From Porpolomopsis calyptriformis (taxonomy: Eukaryota > Basidiomycota > Agaricomycetes > Agaricales > Hygrophoraceae): a stretch of 64,000 nucleotides of DNA. Shown here one piece after another: positions 1-11,500 of this stretch. Under the pieces are notes generated by a model. The model saw nothing but the letters and a program-made list of their open reading frames with translations. It did not search any database and was not told where the DNA came from. Position 1 is the stretch's first letter. Each line of letters starts with the position of its first letter. Location of the stretch: positions 1,984,001 to 2,048,000 of the forward strand of contig OX621165.1 of NCBI GenBank assembly GCA_951640195.1, read 5' to 3'. Made by a program: the position numbers and the translations under genes.

Positions 1-822
1 AACTTGTTGAACAACTTCGAATCAGACTACCCCGTTCAATCGCATGATATAGCCCAAGCTCCACCTGCATCCCGTAGGAGTTACCCCCTCACCCATTCTG
101 GACCTACGCCAGTGCTTCTCGTGGACGCACGCAAGGCTCTATTTGACTTCTCTAAAGCATGTCAAATTACGCTGCAAGCTACTATCCTGTCTCCCCTGCG
201 CAAACATCTCGCGAACTATGCATCTTCTCCGCAGTGGAATGCCCCTGGCGATCCGAAATCAACACGAGTTGCAAATGATTTGCAGGTGCCAAGTTTCTCA
301 TTGTCTCAAAGCGACACCATGCAACGCCTCGCTGACGGCCTGCTCAATTTACCACGATTGTTTGAGGTATACGCAGACGACGATGCACTTGCATTTTCGC
401 TACATTCTCTTCCATATGTCGATGCTGAGATGCTCAAGGGATTCTCGGAACCAAGCGAGAGAGTTTCCGCACCTACCCACGTTCGCCGATCTTCCCTCTC
501 TGTGAAACCGACGACAACACTCACCCCGGAGGCGGTGTCTTCCGCGTGGCTCTCGTCTCTCGGACACTCCATCCTCTCACATCTCACAAGTAATATCCTG
601 CCGGACATTCGTACGTTGTCCAGTTTCGGCGCGGCACAACTGTCGTCCGATTTGGCATATTTGTCCAATATTGTGAGGGCTCTGAACGTGGAATTTGAAG
701 AGTTGGAGAGGTGGAAGGAGTATGTGTGTATGGAGAAAGAAGAAGGCAAAAAGAAGGTGGGAGAGAAGGACGGAGATGTAGTTCTCCAAATGGTGGCTAG
801 GATGAAAGGTTGGACCACGTGA
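1..822 (+). CDS. COG7-like protein, C-terminal part (5' end outside window)
   Basis: Open frame of 273 codons that is already open at base 1 and ends at TGA 820-822, so only the C-terminal part is present. The last 90 residues (hydrophobic helix around SILSHLTSNILPDI, then DLAYLSNIVRALNVE and ELERWKEY) resemble the C-terminus of fungal conserved oligomeric Golgi complex subunit 7, which helps tether retrograde vesicles at the Golgi. That identification is from memory of the family, not a search. The segment ends in a lysine/glutamate-rich stretch. No intron is visible in this part. It runs toward the minus-strand gene at 975-1843, leaving 152 bp between stop codons. Alternative: another helical tethering or cytoskeletal protein. 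Confidence 0.62.
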   Translation, partial: NLLNNFESDYPVQSHDIAQAPPASRRSYPLTHSGPTPVLLVDARKALFDFSKACQITLQATILSPLRKHLANYASSPQWNAPGDPKSTRVANDLQVPSFSLSQSDTMQRLADGLLNLPRLFEVYADDDALAFSLHSLPYVDAEMLKGFSEPSERVSAPTHVRRSSLSVKPTTTLTPEAVSSAWLSSLGHSILSHLTSNILPDIRTLSSFGAAQLSSDLAYLSNIVRALNVEFEELERWKEYVCMEKEEGKKKVGEKDGDVVLQMVARMKGWTT

Positions 823-974
823 AAAATAGTCATGTTTCCCTTGTATTGTCTTCCTCGGTGCGAGGGGGTAACTGAATCATGCATTTAGATATAATTTATA
901 ACCCGAAAGTAAGAACCCATATAAAGGGAAGAATGAAGGTTAGGGGAGACGAGAATGCGCCAAGATAGTGTTGC

Positions 975-1843
975 TTAAGCTGGTTTCGCTAATGGTTTGT
1001 GATCAAAGTTCATGTCGGGAAAGCACAACTGGCCGAGCCCAAGGTCACCCAAACGGGTCATCTTGAGCAACATGCCCAAGCCCGTATCTCCTTGTCCTTG
1101 TCCGGGACCATTCAACAGATCCCAGGCATTACTACTCATTTCATCAGCCATTTGACCCCAGGTCGATGTAATGGAAGCAGGATAATCGAAAGATGCGAGG
1201 ATAAAGCAAACGGGAGAACCTTAAAAGATGGCATAATGATCAGTTCTTGAAGAGAAGAAAGACCAAGGCACTCACACAGTCCGCTGATTTCTTGCTCGCG
1301 CTGGAGTTGTGGTAGAACCTCTGCTCCGCGTTTATGTCGATCATCCAAGTGGTTTTGCAGAGCATCACCGATGCGATATAGTCGCAAACAAGCCGGACAT
1401 ATACGACTCGTCCCTCGACTCTTGTTATACCACAATACCTATCCCAGAGACGGAGAACATGTGAGGCGCGGGGGTTCACGGAAGTGACAACAGAGACAGA
1501 CCAAAGCAATCTCTTCTGGGAGAACCGTGGAAAGCATTTGGAGAACTTCTTCCTGTGCAAACTCGGCGCAGAGAGGATCACTGAGCAATGCCGGCTGGGC
1601 AAAATAGGACTCCAAGAAGGCACGGATGTCCTTTACACGAGGTCCATTACCGGGGTCGTAAATGTAAGGCGTTTGAAGTGGAGTCTCGCTGCATTCAGCA
1701 GCAGAGTTTAGTGAAGGGTGAATTTGGGAGGCGAGCAGAGCAGCGTCCAAATGGTGGACGTCGAGAGGCTGTGCTCTGGGTGTGTTCTTCTCTTTCTTGG
1801 CCAACGATTTCCGTTTCTTTTTGGCGTTGCATGGGCCAGGCAT
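975..1843 (-). CDS. conserved fungal protein of unknown function, three exons, 248 aa
   Basis: Splicing is needed to see the gene. Exon 1 is 1843-1480, intron GTGAAC..AG 1479-1414 (66 nt), exon 2 1413-1276, intron GTGAGT..AG 1275-1220 (56 nt), exon 3 1219-975. The lengths 364+138+245 give 249 codons including TAA. The start ATG (1843-1841) begins MPGPCNAKKKRKS, a basic N-terminus. Across intron 1 the protein reads VCLCCHFRTSRICPACLRLY, with two C-x2-C-like cysteine pairs that could bind zinc. The C-terminal region has SPVCFILASFDYP and ends GLGQLCFPDMNFDHKPLAKP. I recall similar conserved uncharacterised proteins in mushrooms but know no function. It is divergently transcribed from the leucyl-tRNA synthetase gene 227 bp away. 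Confidence 0.8.
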
Positions 1844-2070
1844 GATTTTTGGATACGAACTACGAGGCGCGTGACGCGATGGGCGGTAGATCACGTGTTT
1901 GTGACTTGTGACAAATCTATTGATCTGAATTTTGACTCGAATTTTTTGCTTAAATTCGTATTTTGTTTTGGGACAGGCCGCTCGCCATATCAGAGTCTTT
2001 CAAGATTTTTACCATTTGGCGGCGTAGCCATAGGCGTTGCAATCTCTTCAAATATCGTCTCTTTTCGGGC
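1844..2070. promoter_or_regulatory. divergent intergenic promoter region, unknown gene / leucyl-tRNA synthetase
   Basis: These 227 bp separate the start codons of two divergently transcribed host genes, so both promoters must lie here or within their 5' leaders. The LeuRS-proximal side is T-rich (around 1930-1970). No clear TATA box is visible, as is common for housekeeping genes. Confidence 0.6.
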
Positions 2071-5000
2071 ATGGCAAACACTATTGAACTTGCTCAGGTG
2101 CCTACATAGTTTTATCCTGTGTCATAATAAACTCATCTTTGGTTTACCTCGCATGTTATTTTTTTACTGTCATCATGAATAAAGACCTTTAAGCGAGACT
2201 ATCTCGTATCTTTAGAAAAGAAGTATCAGGACCGATGGGCATCGGAACATCTCTTTGAGATCGATGCCCCAACCAGAGAAGAGATCGCTGGGCTTTCTCG
2301 TGCAGAAATCAAGGAGAAATTCCCGAAGTGGCTCGGAACATATCCTTATCCTTACATGAATGGTTCCCTGCATTTAGGCCACGGCTTTACGATCTCAAAA
2401 ATCGAGTTTGGTGCAGGATACCAGCGGATGCTAGGCAAGCGGGTTCTGTTTCCCCACGGATTTCATGTCACTGGCATGCCTATTAAGGCACGTAGGCATT
2501 CTACTGCCACTTTCTGCATATGAATGGTTTGCGTTAGGCTGCTGCAGACAAGATCGTCAGAGAGATGGAACTTTTTGGCCCTGATTTCGAAGAATATGGG
2601 GCAGAATCTGAGAAAAAGATAACACCTGCGGCAGTTAAAGTCATTCCGACAGCGGTGGACAAAGCGAAGAAGGGCAAGCTGCAGGCCAAGGCGACAGGCC
2701 ATACATACCAATTTCAAATAATGAAATCCCTTGGTATCCCTCAATCTGAAATCAAGAAGTTCGCGGATGCGTTGCACTGGACAAAGTATTTTCCTCCCAT
2801 TGCAAAAGTATTCCATTGTCCATTACGAACTCTTTGATGATCACTTAACCCGATTCAGGCAGATCATAATGCGTTTGGCTCTCGCATAGACTGGCGACGG
2901 TCGATGCTTACAACCGATCTCAATCCATACTACGATTCCTTCGTCCGATGGCAAGTCAACAAGCTGCACGCGTTGCAGAAGATCAAGTTTGGAGAACGTT
3001 ACACCATTTATAGTCCCAAGGACGGTCAGCCATGCATGGACCACGATCGCCAGGATGGTGAAGGTGTTGGCCCACAAGAATACACTGTCCTTAAGATGGA
3101 AGTCGTATGTTGGAGTCAGGCTGCAAAGGAAATTGAAGGCGCGGTGGGTGGGAGGAAGGTCTTCCTCGTCGCGGCCACATTACGTCCTGAGACCATGTGC
3201 GATTTTCCAGCATTTCTGTACCTCTTTCTAATTTGTTCTTATGGAAGGTACGGACAAACCAACTGCTTTGTCGGCACAGGCATCAAATACACTGTATTCG
3301 CCGTCAATGACGAGGAAGCCTACTTATGCACTCTTCGAGCAGCGCGCAACATGGCCTTCCAGGGTGTTGTGACGCCCCGTGGCCAGATCGAGCATTTAGC
3401 AGAGATTGAAGGTGCCGAGTTAGTGGGGACAAGAATCAAAGCCCCCTTTGGGATTCATCCTGAAGTTTATGTCTTACCGATGGAGAATGTCTTGTCCACC
3501 AAGGTCATTATCCTCACCTTACGTCTGTCCTGACGCTGAACGACCTCACGTCACAGGGAACGGGTGTAGTCACCTCTGTCCCATCAGATTCTCCCGATGA
3601 CTTCCAGACTCTCATTGACCTCCGCAAAAAGCCCGATTTCTACAAGATTGATCCCTCATGGGCGGCGATTGATCCTGTTCCCGTCCTCTCTACGCCCACC
3701 TACGGTGACCTTACTGCTCCGGCCATCGTGAAAGAGCTGAAAATCCAGTCCCAAAAGGACACGAAACAATTGGCAGAGGCTAAGGAGATTGCGTATAAAG
3801 AAGGTTTCTACGCAGGGACAATGCTGGTTGGCCAATACAAAGGAGAGACTGTCCAAGATGCCAAGCCGAAGGTCAGAAAAGCTATGATTGAGGCTGGCTT
3901 AGCATTTGCATATGCCGAGCCAGAAGGATTGGTCATCTCGAGAAGCCAGGACGAGTGTGTTGTGGCTCTGATGGACCAGTGGTATCTAGATTATGGCGAA
4001 CCTTCATGGAGGGCGCAGACCGAAAAGTACTTTTTTTTTATCCTTTTCGCTGTATGCGGCTAACCAAAGCGGTTTCCTTCAGATTACTGGCGGACATGGA
4101 GCTCTACTCTAGCGAAACTCGGCACGCCTTTGAAGGTACCCTGGCCTGGTTGAATCAATGGGCATGCGCCAGAACGTACGGATTAGGTTCCAAGCTCCCA
4201 TGGGACCCCCAATTCTTGGTAGAATCCTTAAGCGACTCGACAGTTTACATGAGTTATTATACGGTGGCGCATCTGTTGCATGGTACGTTTTTACTTTCAA
4301 TCATATCCATTCTCTGACTATGGCCCTGATAGCAAACATCGAGGGTACCGAGCCGGGGCCGTTGGGGATCACAGCAGATCAGATGACTGATGCAGTATGG
4401 GAGTGGCTCCTCGCTGACGGCCCATGGCCCGAGTCATCCAGTTTGCCACGCGACAAGGCAGACGCCCTGAAACACGAGTACGAATATTTCTACCCCCTCG
4501 AGATTCGTTCGTCCGCAAAGGATCTCATACCGAATCACCTCACTTTTGCGTTGTATACACACGCCGCACTATTCCCTGTGGACAAGTGGCCGTTGAGTAT
4601 GCGAGCGAACGGCCACTTGTTGCTGAATGGGAAGAAAATGTCGAAAAGCACTGGAAACTCGTTGACGCTCCGAGAGAGCGTTGAAAAGTTCGGTGCTGAC
4701 GCGACGAGGCTTGCTTTGGCTGATGCCGGAGACGGTATCGAGGATGCTAATTTTGAAGAGAAGACTGCTAATGCTAACATTTTGCGAGTTCATACGCTGT
4801 TGGGGTGGTGCGAAGTCGGTCTCATTCCAGTCTCTCACCTGCTTGTCTAGAAGTTGATTGTCGTCTGGCCACAGGAAATGGTGAAGGATAAAGCCAAATT
4901 GCGCCATGGTCCTCGCAACTACCACGATCGCGTGTTTGAAGAGGAAATCAATGATCTGATCAACATCACTCAAAGTCATTACGAGGCGTGAGTCCTCTAC

Positions 5001-5901
5001 GATGCCCTCCAATACTCCCGCACTGATATCATCGGTTCTTAGGACGAACTACAAGGATGCATTGAAATACGGCTTCTACGAGTTCCAGACGACCCGTGAT
5101 TGGTACCGTGAAGTCACAGCTGATGTTGGCATGCACGCTGAGCTTGTGATGTACTGGATCCGTACCACCGCCCTTCTTGCGACACCTATCGCCCCCCACT
5201 TTGCTGAGCATATCTGGACTTCGGATAACATTCTCAAATCACCGATGTCGATCCAATTGGCATCGTGGCCGACTCCACCCCGACCTGTCGATCGCACCAT
5301 TGTCGAATCAGGGGTGTATATGCGTGATATCATCAAAGCCATCCGCGATGCCGAGTTATCGTTGGCGAAGAAGATCAACAGAAGCAAGGACAAGGCGAAA
5401 GAAGGTACGTTCGACCCGAAGAAGCCGAAGAGCGTAAGGATATACGTGGCGACTGGGTTTCCGGTCTGGCAGGATCAGTGTGTCCAGGCAGTGAAGGACG
5501 CTTATTCGACCACCAAGGCAACCGTTGACGACGTTCAAGTTCGAGAGACGCTCACTCGGGCGGGGTTGATCAAGGATAAGCGTGTGATGCCATTTGTGCA
5601 AGCCTTCAAGGTAACCAACACGTTTGTCTCTTCCCTCCATATGGACTGATGGAAGGGGATGCAGAAACGGATCGCTCAATTCGGTGCTCAGACCGCATTT
5701 CGTCGCACGCTGCCGTTCCCTGAGGCTGGTGTGCTCGCTGAAATTCTTCCATACCTAAAGAAGACATTGAACCTTGTAGACGTGGAAGTTATGACCGTGG
5801 AGGATGCCAAGAGCAGGGTGGGGCAGCGAGGGTATACTCTAAGCATTATAGATGGATCAGAACCTGGCAACCCTGCGTTTGAATACCACAATGTAGAGTA
5901 G
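2071..5901 (+). CDS. leucyl-tRNA synthetase, cytosolic, 11 exons, about 1,087 aa
   Basis: Charges tRNA-Leu with leucine in the cytosol (class I synthetase with CP1 editing domain). Exons: 2071-2097, 2185-2487, 2538-2807, 2859-3196, 3248-3503, 3557-4026, 4083-4282, 4333-4814, 4875-4987, 5043-5610 and 5665-5901. They sum to 1,088 codons including TAG, close to the roughly 1,090 aa usual for eukaryotic cytosolic LeuRS. The HIGH motif appears as HLGH in [15 protein letters not shown] (exon 2). The editing-domain threonine-rich motif is TLRPETMYGQTNC, split by the 3197-3247 intron. KMSKS is perfect in KKMSKSTGN (exon 8). The anticodon-binding part follows and ends FEYHNVE. Introns are 50-87 nt, all GT-AG except the second, which is GC-AG. 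The 3197-3247 intron is 51 nt and open, so it could be mistaken for coding sequence. The start ATG begins MANTIELAQ. No breaks seen; should be functional. Confidence 0.97.
2488..2537 (+). other. GC-AG intron in the leucyl-tRNA synthetase gene
   Basis: Exon 2 ends ATTAAG and the next bases are GCACGT. Exon 3 begins GCTGCTGCAGAC after TTAG. Splicing at this GC donor gives [13 protein letters not shown], which matches the conserved PIKACADK-type segment of eukaryotic LeuRS exactly in length. The only nearby GT donor (2492) joined to the AG at 2547 would remove part of that motif. AG|GCACGT fits the known GC-AG donor consensus. Confidence 0.8.
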
Positions 5902-6307
5902 AGATGAAAGACAGGAATGTAGTACTTGGTTTGCATGCTAACAAGAGAGCAGGGCTTTCTGGGACATGGCTGCGTAAGTGCGGGCAACGAGAAGGTTGTG
6001 ACGGGGAATGCATTGTAGGGTTGGTGTTAACCGTCAACGTTGAGTGCCTCGACTTGGGCATAGAACATAATCAACGCTGAAGGAGAAAACAATGAAGATT
6101 CCATTGGGTGCAGAAATATTTATTGAGACCATACAGAGGACATCAAGCAGGAGAGAGTTTGGAGAGAGAATGAACGGGCACACGAAGGAGGCGTCTTCCC
6201 TGCTGGCATATATGTAAAACACAATCGACAACCATGAAAGAAACGGAAGGGAGCAATAAAAAGAGAAAAGTCATGTACAAGATGGAGGACGAAAGGTAGC
6301 GGGAAGA
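5902..6307. other. convergent 3' flank between LeuRS and NHP6-like gene
   Basis: 406 bp between two converging stop codons. It holds the 3' untranslated regions of both genes. AATAAA-like words appear on the plus strand around 6256 (gcaataaaaag). No additional gene is seen. Confidence 0.6.
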
Positions 6308-6877
6308 CTACTCGTCGTCCTCTTCGTTATCTTCCCCGTCACCACTTCCTGCGCTCTTCTTGCCCTGGGAGAAGTGAGTGAGAGAGAAGATGGGGACGAA
6401 GAGGGCTGTTACCTCGTACGCCGACTTTTCTTCTTCTGCTCTTGTTTTGTCTTTAGCAGCCTGTTCAATGTAGGGCTAAAAGCGGGGTGAGGCGGGGGGA
6501 AGGATGAGTGGAGATGGGGACGGACCTTCTTCTCCTCATCATCGAGCTCTTTCCACTTTGCGCCGAGCAGCTTGCCCACCTCACCTGATGGAGAAGAATA
6601 TGGTCAACACGAAGCGGGGGAGGGAGATGGCTGAGAAGACGGACCGAAACCGGCATCAGGGTTTTCGCCCTTGATCCTCTCGCGCCAGTCCTGGCTGAAG
6701 AACATGTAGGCCGACATGGCGCGTTTGGGAGCCTTGGGGTCCTTTTTGGACTTGCGGGGAACCTTTTCAGCCTTTTCGGCGGCTTTGCGCTGGAAGAAGA
6801 GGGAGAAGATGGGGATGAGGGAGGATAGATGAGAGGAGAGAAACGTATACTTTGGGTTTGGTAGCTTCCTTGGGCAT
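6308..6877 (-). CDS. NHP6-like non-histone HMG-box protein, five exons, 116 aa
   Basis: Small chromatin architectural protein that bends DNA, of the yeast Nhp6/HMGB type. Exons: 6877-6851, 6789-6645, 6584-6526, 6475-6413 and 6364-6308; introns 61, 60, 50 and 48 nt, all GT-AG. The sum is 117 codons including TAG, a typical size. A basic tail ([11 protein letters not shown]) leads into a single HMG box with [33 protein letters not shown] and [10 protein letters not shown]. The C-terminus is acidic (GEDNEEDDE). For exon 4 I chose the acceptor at 6477-6476 because it restores the conserved PYIE; the next AG (6462-6461) would delete it. Lies at the edge of the repeat-rich region. Confidence 0.95.
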
Positions 6878-7685
6878 CTGGAGGGGGGGACATGGCCTGT
6901 GAGGGTCGAGGACGGAAAAAAATGGAGAAAAAAAAAAAAGGGGAGACGCGTCGGTGACCAAACAAACAACGCGCTCACCGTCGCTGATAATCGCGGCGGC
7001 GAAGAGGACGGGAAGGAGCGGGGAAGGGGAAGGGGCGAAATGAGGAGAAAATAGAGGATAAATACGAACCTTTAAATGAGGCAAATACGAAGGAGAAAAT
7101 CGAGGAGAGGAAACGGACGAGTTGTCTCTGTTCTCGCTCAGCCCACCAACCGTCGGGTTTTACTTGGCTGAGAAAAAAACTCGCGGCTCGTTCGGTTTTT
7201 TTTGCGGGTGGGAATTTTAAACCTTTTTTGCCATCATTTTATTATGTAATATTTAGCTTTATGTCAGCGGATTTCTGCGCCATTCTGCAGACATTATTAG
7301 CATGACAGTTGGAATTATAATATTTAGGCCTTCTAAAGGTCCAAAACTTATTTGGGTATGAGCTGCTGCCACACTTGGCAGGCCATATTTAAGTATACAA
7401 GTATAGGGTAGGGTTGTGTAGTAGGTACTATGTGAGATAATGTGATAGATAATGAGAATTTGAGGTCACCTGAATAGATCATCTCTTTGATCTCAAATCA
7501 CCTACACTTTGACTGCCTAAACCTTCCCTCAACCACCTGCACCTACATCACCTGTGGTCACCTGCATGCATCCACTCATTTGGCCTCATATCAGGTATTT
7601 TCATTATCCCTTACTTGGCATATACTGATTACCTCCATATCTCTATACATCTTAATTTACCTCTGTGCATCAAGCCAAAGGGGTG
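6878..7685. other. NHP6 upstream region and gene-free DNA before the repeat block
   Basis: About 800 bp without a convincing gene. The first 300 bp are the presumed NHP6 promoter and leader, with long G- and A-tracts near 6915-6945 and 7185-7200. From about 7210 the DNA becomes AT-rich with CAYCT-like words (7440-7690). The last five bases, gagga at 7686-7690, are the left TSD of element A. Confidence 0.6.
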
Positions 7686-7690
7686 GAGGA

Positions 7691-8076
7691 TGTTATGTCA
7701 GCAGATGGGACTCAGGTCACTTGACGTAAATCACAGAGAGACCAGCGCATAAACTGGTGGTGACAACATTAAAGGACAAATCTAAGGGAGATACAAGCAT
7801 TCCATGCTCTACTTATATCTACCCGAGCCTGGGCCGTGATTGTGATAACCACGGCGACAATCCATGGAACAGCTGACTAATGCACAGCACTGTATAGCCA
7901 TGTGCAGCTACTGCAGAGCACGTCTTCATCAGCCAATGGCATTATCACCTCTGATCTATGAGGAGATAAGATAAAGGATTAGATAAGGAGAGACAAGATA
8001 AGATAAGATTGAAGATAAGATTAGATAAGATGAAAAAGGAAAGTTGGTGAGACAACAAAATGAAGTGACCATAACA
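7691..8076 (-). repeat. 3' LTR of element A
   Basis: 386 bp bounded by TGTTATGTC and CCATAACA. Other copies are at 24866-25222 and 60840-61215. In element orientation the U3 part (7965-8030) has about eight GATAA words, and a TATA-like GATATAAG lies about 35 nt before the predicted transcript start near 7783. Confidence 0.92.
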
Positions 8077-8541
8077 TCACCCTCTCTTCAAATTCGTGTC
8101 TGCATGACATTAGAACAACCGTTGGAGATGTCTTGAACAATCTCGCAACAACCATCAAGGCGCATAACAGGGAGAGGTCAGGAGATGGTATTGGTACCAT
8201 CAACGAATCTCTAGGGTGGACAAGGGAGAGACCAGTTGATACATTCAGAGTATTTGACCCTAGCTGTCCAGTTGTAGAACAGCAGTTATGGCATTGACAG
8301 GGCTGGATTCATAGATCCATGCTTGACGAGTGGATGAAGGCAGGCAGGGGAGGAAGATGGAACCATTGAAATCGCGTTTGAGTAATCAGTCGACTTCTGT
8401 GGGGTGGAGTGGGATGAGAACGTCGATGTTGTCACTAATCTTAGGCAGCTTGTAATCCTCACCGGTAGAGTCTGTGATCAGATCGTAAAGACATTCATCG
8501 ATTCCAAAGAAGTCGTCCATGCAAATAACGTGGAGTTAGAG
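8077..8541 (-). other. 3' untranslated segment of element A
   Basis: 465 bp between the pol stop codon and the 3' LTR. I see no ORF of note on either strand and no third gene like those in elements B-E. Confidence 0.5.
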
Positions 8542-11500
8542 TCAGGGAGCAGGTCGTTCAGGGTGGAGAGGGTGGAACTCATCAATCAATTCTTGTGCTT
8601 TCCCGACATTTGACTTAGGTTCCCAGGTGTTTTCCTCACTGGTATAACCTTCCCAGTGTACCAAATATTGTAGTTTCCCTTGTCGCAGATGAGAGTCCAG
8701 AATTTCATTGACAATGTATTCGGAGTTGCCTTCTAGTTGGATTGGGGGAGGGGGGGCAGGTTTTTTCTGGTTTGGAAATGAAGGAGATCGATAGGGGGAG
8801 AGGTACGACTCATTGAAGACCGGGTAGAGTCCTAACCATTCATGGGGGAGATCGAGTTTGTAGGCAGAGTGGCCAATCTTCTCAATGACCCTGAAGGGAC
8901 TGAAGCGTTTGTTGTTGAGCTTCTTCATTGGTTGTTTGGTTTTGATATTGGTGGCAGCTAACCATACTTTATCTCCAGGTGAATATTCTTAAGCGGTTTG
9001 GACATGTTTATCGTGAGCGATCTTCATGGTTTTGTTTGCTCTCTTGAGGGCAGCTTCAGCTTCCTGGTGGATGTTTTTCATACGATCAGTGAATCGGGTC
9101 ACAGATTCATTTCGGACTTCCCTCTTGGTGTCATTTCCCTTCCAGGGGTTCTGGCCATAGTTGACATAGAAGGGGGTTTGTTGCGTGGCTGTGTGAACTG
9201 AGTTATTGTACGAGAACTCTGCTAACGCAAGCTATTCCTTCCAATTGTCCTGACAATAATTGACAAAGATGCGGAGGTACTGTTCAAGCATCTGATTCAT
9301 TCATTTGGACTGGCCATCAGTCTGGGGATGGTAGGCTGTGGAAACATTCTGGGAGGTGCCCAGAAGGCGAAAGAGATTGGTTATGAATTTGGAAATGAAT
9401 CACGGATCGCAATTGTGGATGATGCATTGGGGAACACCGTGATCTTGGATGACACAGTCCTGAATGATCTTTGTGAACCCTTCGGAGTTCAACTCAATGT
9501 GGGTGGCTTCAAACTTGACAGCCTTTGAGAAATGATCGATGATTGTGAGGATTGCGTTGTAGCCCTGACATTCAGGTATGGGGCCCACAAGATCAACTGT
9601 GATCGTATCCTAGGGTCGAGGAGGAGGATCGAAGGGGTGTAACGGGGTTTTCGCAGGTAATTGGGATGCCTTGGTTCATTGACACATTTCGCAACCACAA
9701 ACATAGGTCTCAATGTCTCTCCTAATAGTGGGCCACCAGTAGTTGTGACACACAGCTTCAGAGGTCTTGAAGGAGCCATAGTGTCCAGAGAGGGGATTGT
9801 CATGGTGTTGAGCAATGATTTCGCCATGGAGTGGGGTGTCCTTTGAGATGTAAGTCTGATCCAAGAAGGTCTTGATGCCATCATCTTGGATTTTCCAATC
9901 AGTTTTACATTTTTCTTGAAGGAGTGTGACTTGTTTTTCTTCGTTTTGGTATGAATTTTGGATTCGAGAATGGAAATTAATGGGCTCAATCTCGTGTTGA
10001 ACCTGACGAAGGTCTACAATAGGGTGGTTCATCGCGGGAAAAAGATTAGATGGGAGTAAAATAACATCATCATTGTCATTCACCCCCCTCTCAAAACCTG
10101 GTTGTCTCGACAGGATATCGGCCTTGGAATTGGCCCTGCTGGCGACATAGTGGAGAGTGAAGTCATAGTCCTGAAGCTCCATAAGCCATCTAGCCTGGTG
10201 CCTATTCAGCTTTTGGGGCAGCTTGAAATATTGGAGGTTGGTGTGATCCATCCAAACCTCAAAGACTTGCTTGGCAGACAGTAGCCACTTGTGGAATTCT
10301 TGGAGCGCGGTCATTATTGCGAGTAACTTGCAGTCATAAATCTGGTAATTTCGTTCCATGGGGGTAAAGGCTTTGGAGACATAGGCAATGGGCTTCCAAA
10401 CGTTGTCTTGTTTTTGCGATAATATAGCACCAAATGCACAGTCTGAGGCATCAGTTTCTACATGGAGTAAGTCATTATCATTGGCAATAGAGAGAATGGG
10501 AGAAGTTGTAATGATTGTTTTCAGGGCGTCAAAGGTGTCCTGGCATTCAGTAGTCCAGTCAAAAGGAATGTTTCCAGTTAGCGTATTAAGAGGTCAAGCA
10601 ATCCCAGTGAAGTGGTGGATGAATCGACGGTAGAAGTTGCAGAATCCAAGGAAAGCTTGGACATCTCACTTGCACTTGGGGGTTGGCCAGTTAGTAATTC
10701 CTTGAACCTTGATGGGGTCCATTTTGACATAGCCTTCTGACACGATGACACTGAGGTATTCCACTTGTCATTGGTTGAAGTCGCACTTCTCAGGCTTGAG
10801 ATAAAGCTTGTGTTTGCGAAGTGTGGTCATAACTTCGTAAACATGTTGATGGTGCATTTCAAGATCCTTGTTGAAGATAAGGATGTTGTCTATTTAGACT
10901 AGGATGTGTCCTTCAACGATTTGGATGTGGAAAATATCGTTCATCATGTTCTGAAAGGTAGCGGGTGAGTTGGTGAGTCCGAAGAACATGACGAGGGGTT
11001 CAAACAGGCCATGGTTGGTTCAGAATGCAGCCTTGTGTTCCTCTCCTTCCTTGATCCATACATTGTTGTATCCCCAATGAATGTCTAGCTTGGTGAAATA
11101 GCAAGCGTTCTGCAGGGTATCAATTAGTTTGTTGATCAGAGGGAGGGGGTACCGGTTCTTGATGGTCATGTCGTTTAGCTTTCGGTAATCCTGGATGGGG
11201 CATAGTTGACCATCTTTCTTCTTGATAAAGAAGAATGGGGAGGCAATGGGGGAGATTGATTTTCGAATCCATCCAGTATGGAGGTTCTCTTCCAAGAACT
11301 TATCCAGTTAGGCATGTTCATCCACAGAGAGTGGGTAGACCTTACAGTCGAGCTTCTCTTCAGTTCCAGGGAGAAGTTTGATTGCGTGATCCCAGGGACG
11401 ACTTGGGGGGAGTTTGTCGAAGTCTTCCTTGGTGAAGACATCTTGGAATTCGTGGAGGTATTCGGGGACAATTTCCTTCCAGGTGCAGTCCTTCTTCTGG

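Noticed and set aside
306..884. 192-codon minus-strand ORF
   Set aside because: Shadow of the COG7-like frame with no recognisable domain.
3197..3247. 51-nt insertion in the LeuRS protein
   Set aside because: Open, length divisible by three, but it has GT-AG ends and splits the conserved LRPETMYGQTN motif, so it is an intron.
6465..7084. Long minus-strand ORFs in other frames around the NHP6 gene
   Set aside because: They are read-through of introns and low-complexity Pro/Ser frames. The spliced HMG-box gene explains the locus.
7940..8036. CRISPR-like or satellite array of AGATAAG repeats
   Set aside because: Repeats are irregular, very short and inside an LTR; no spacers of uniform length, and the genome is fungal.
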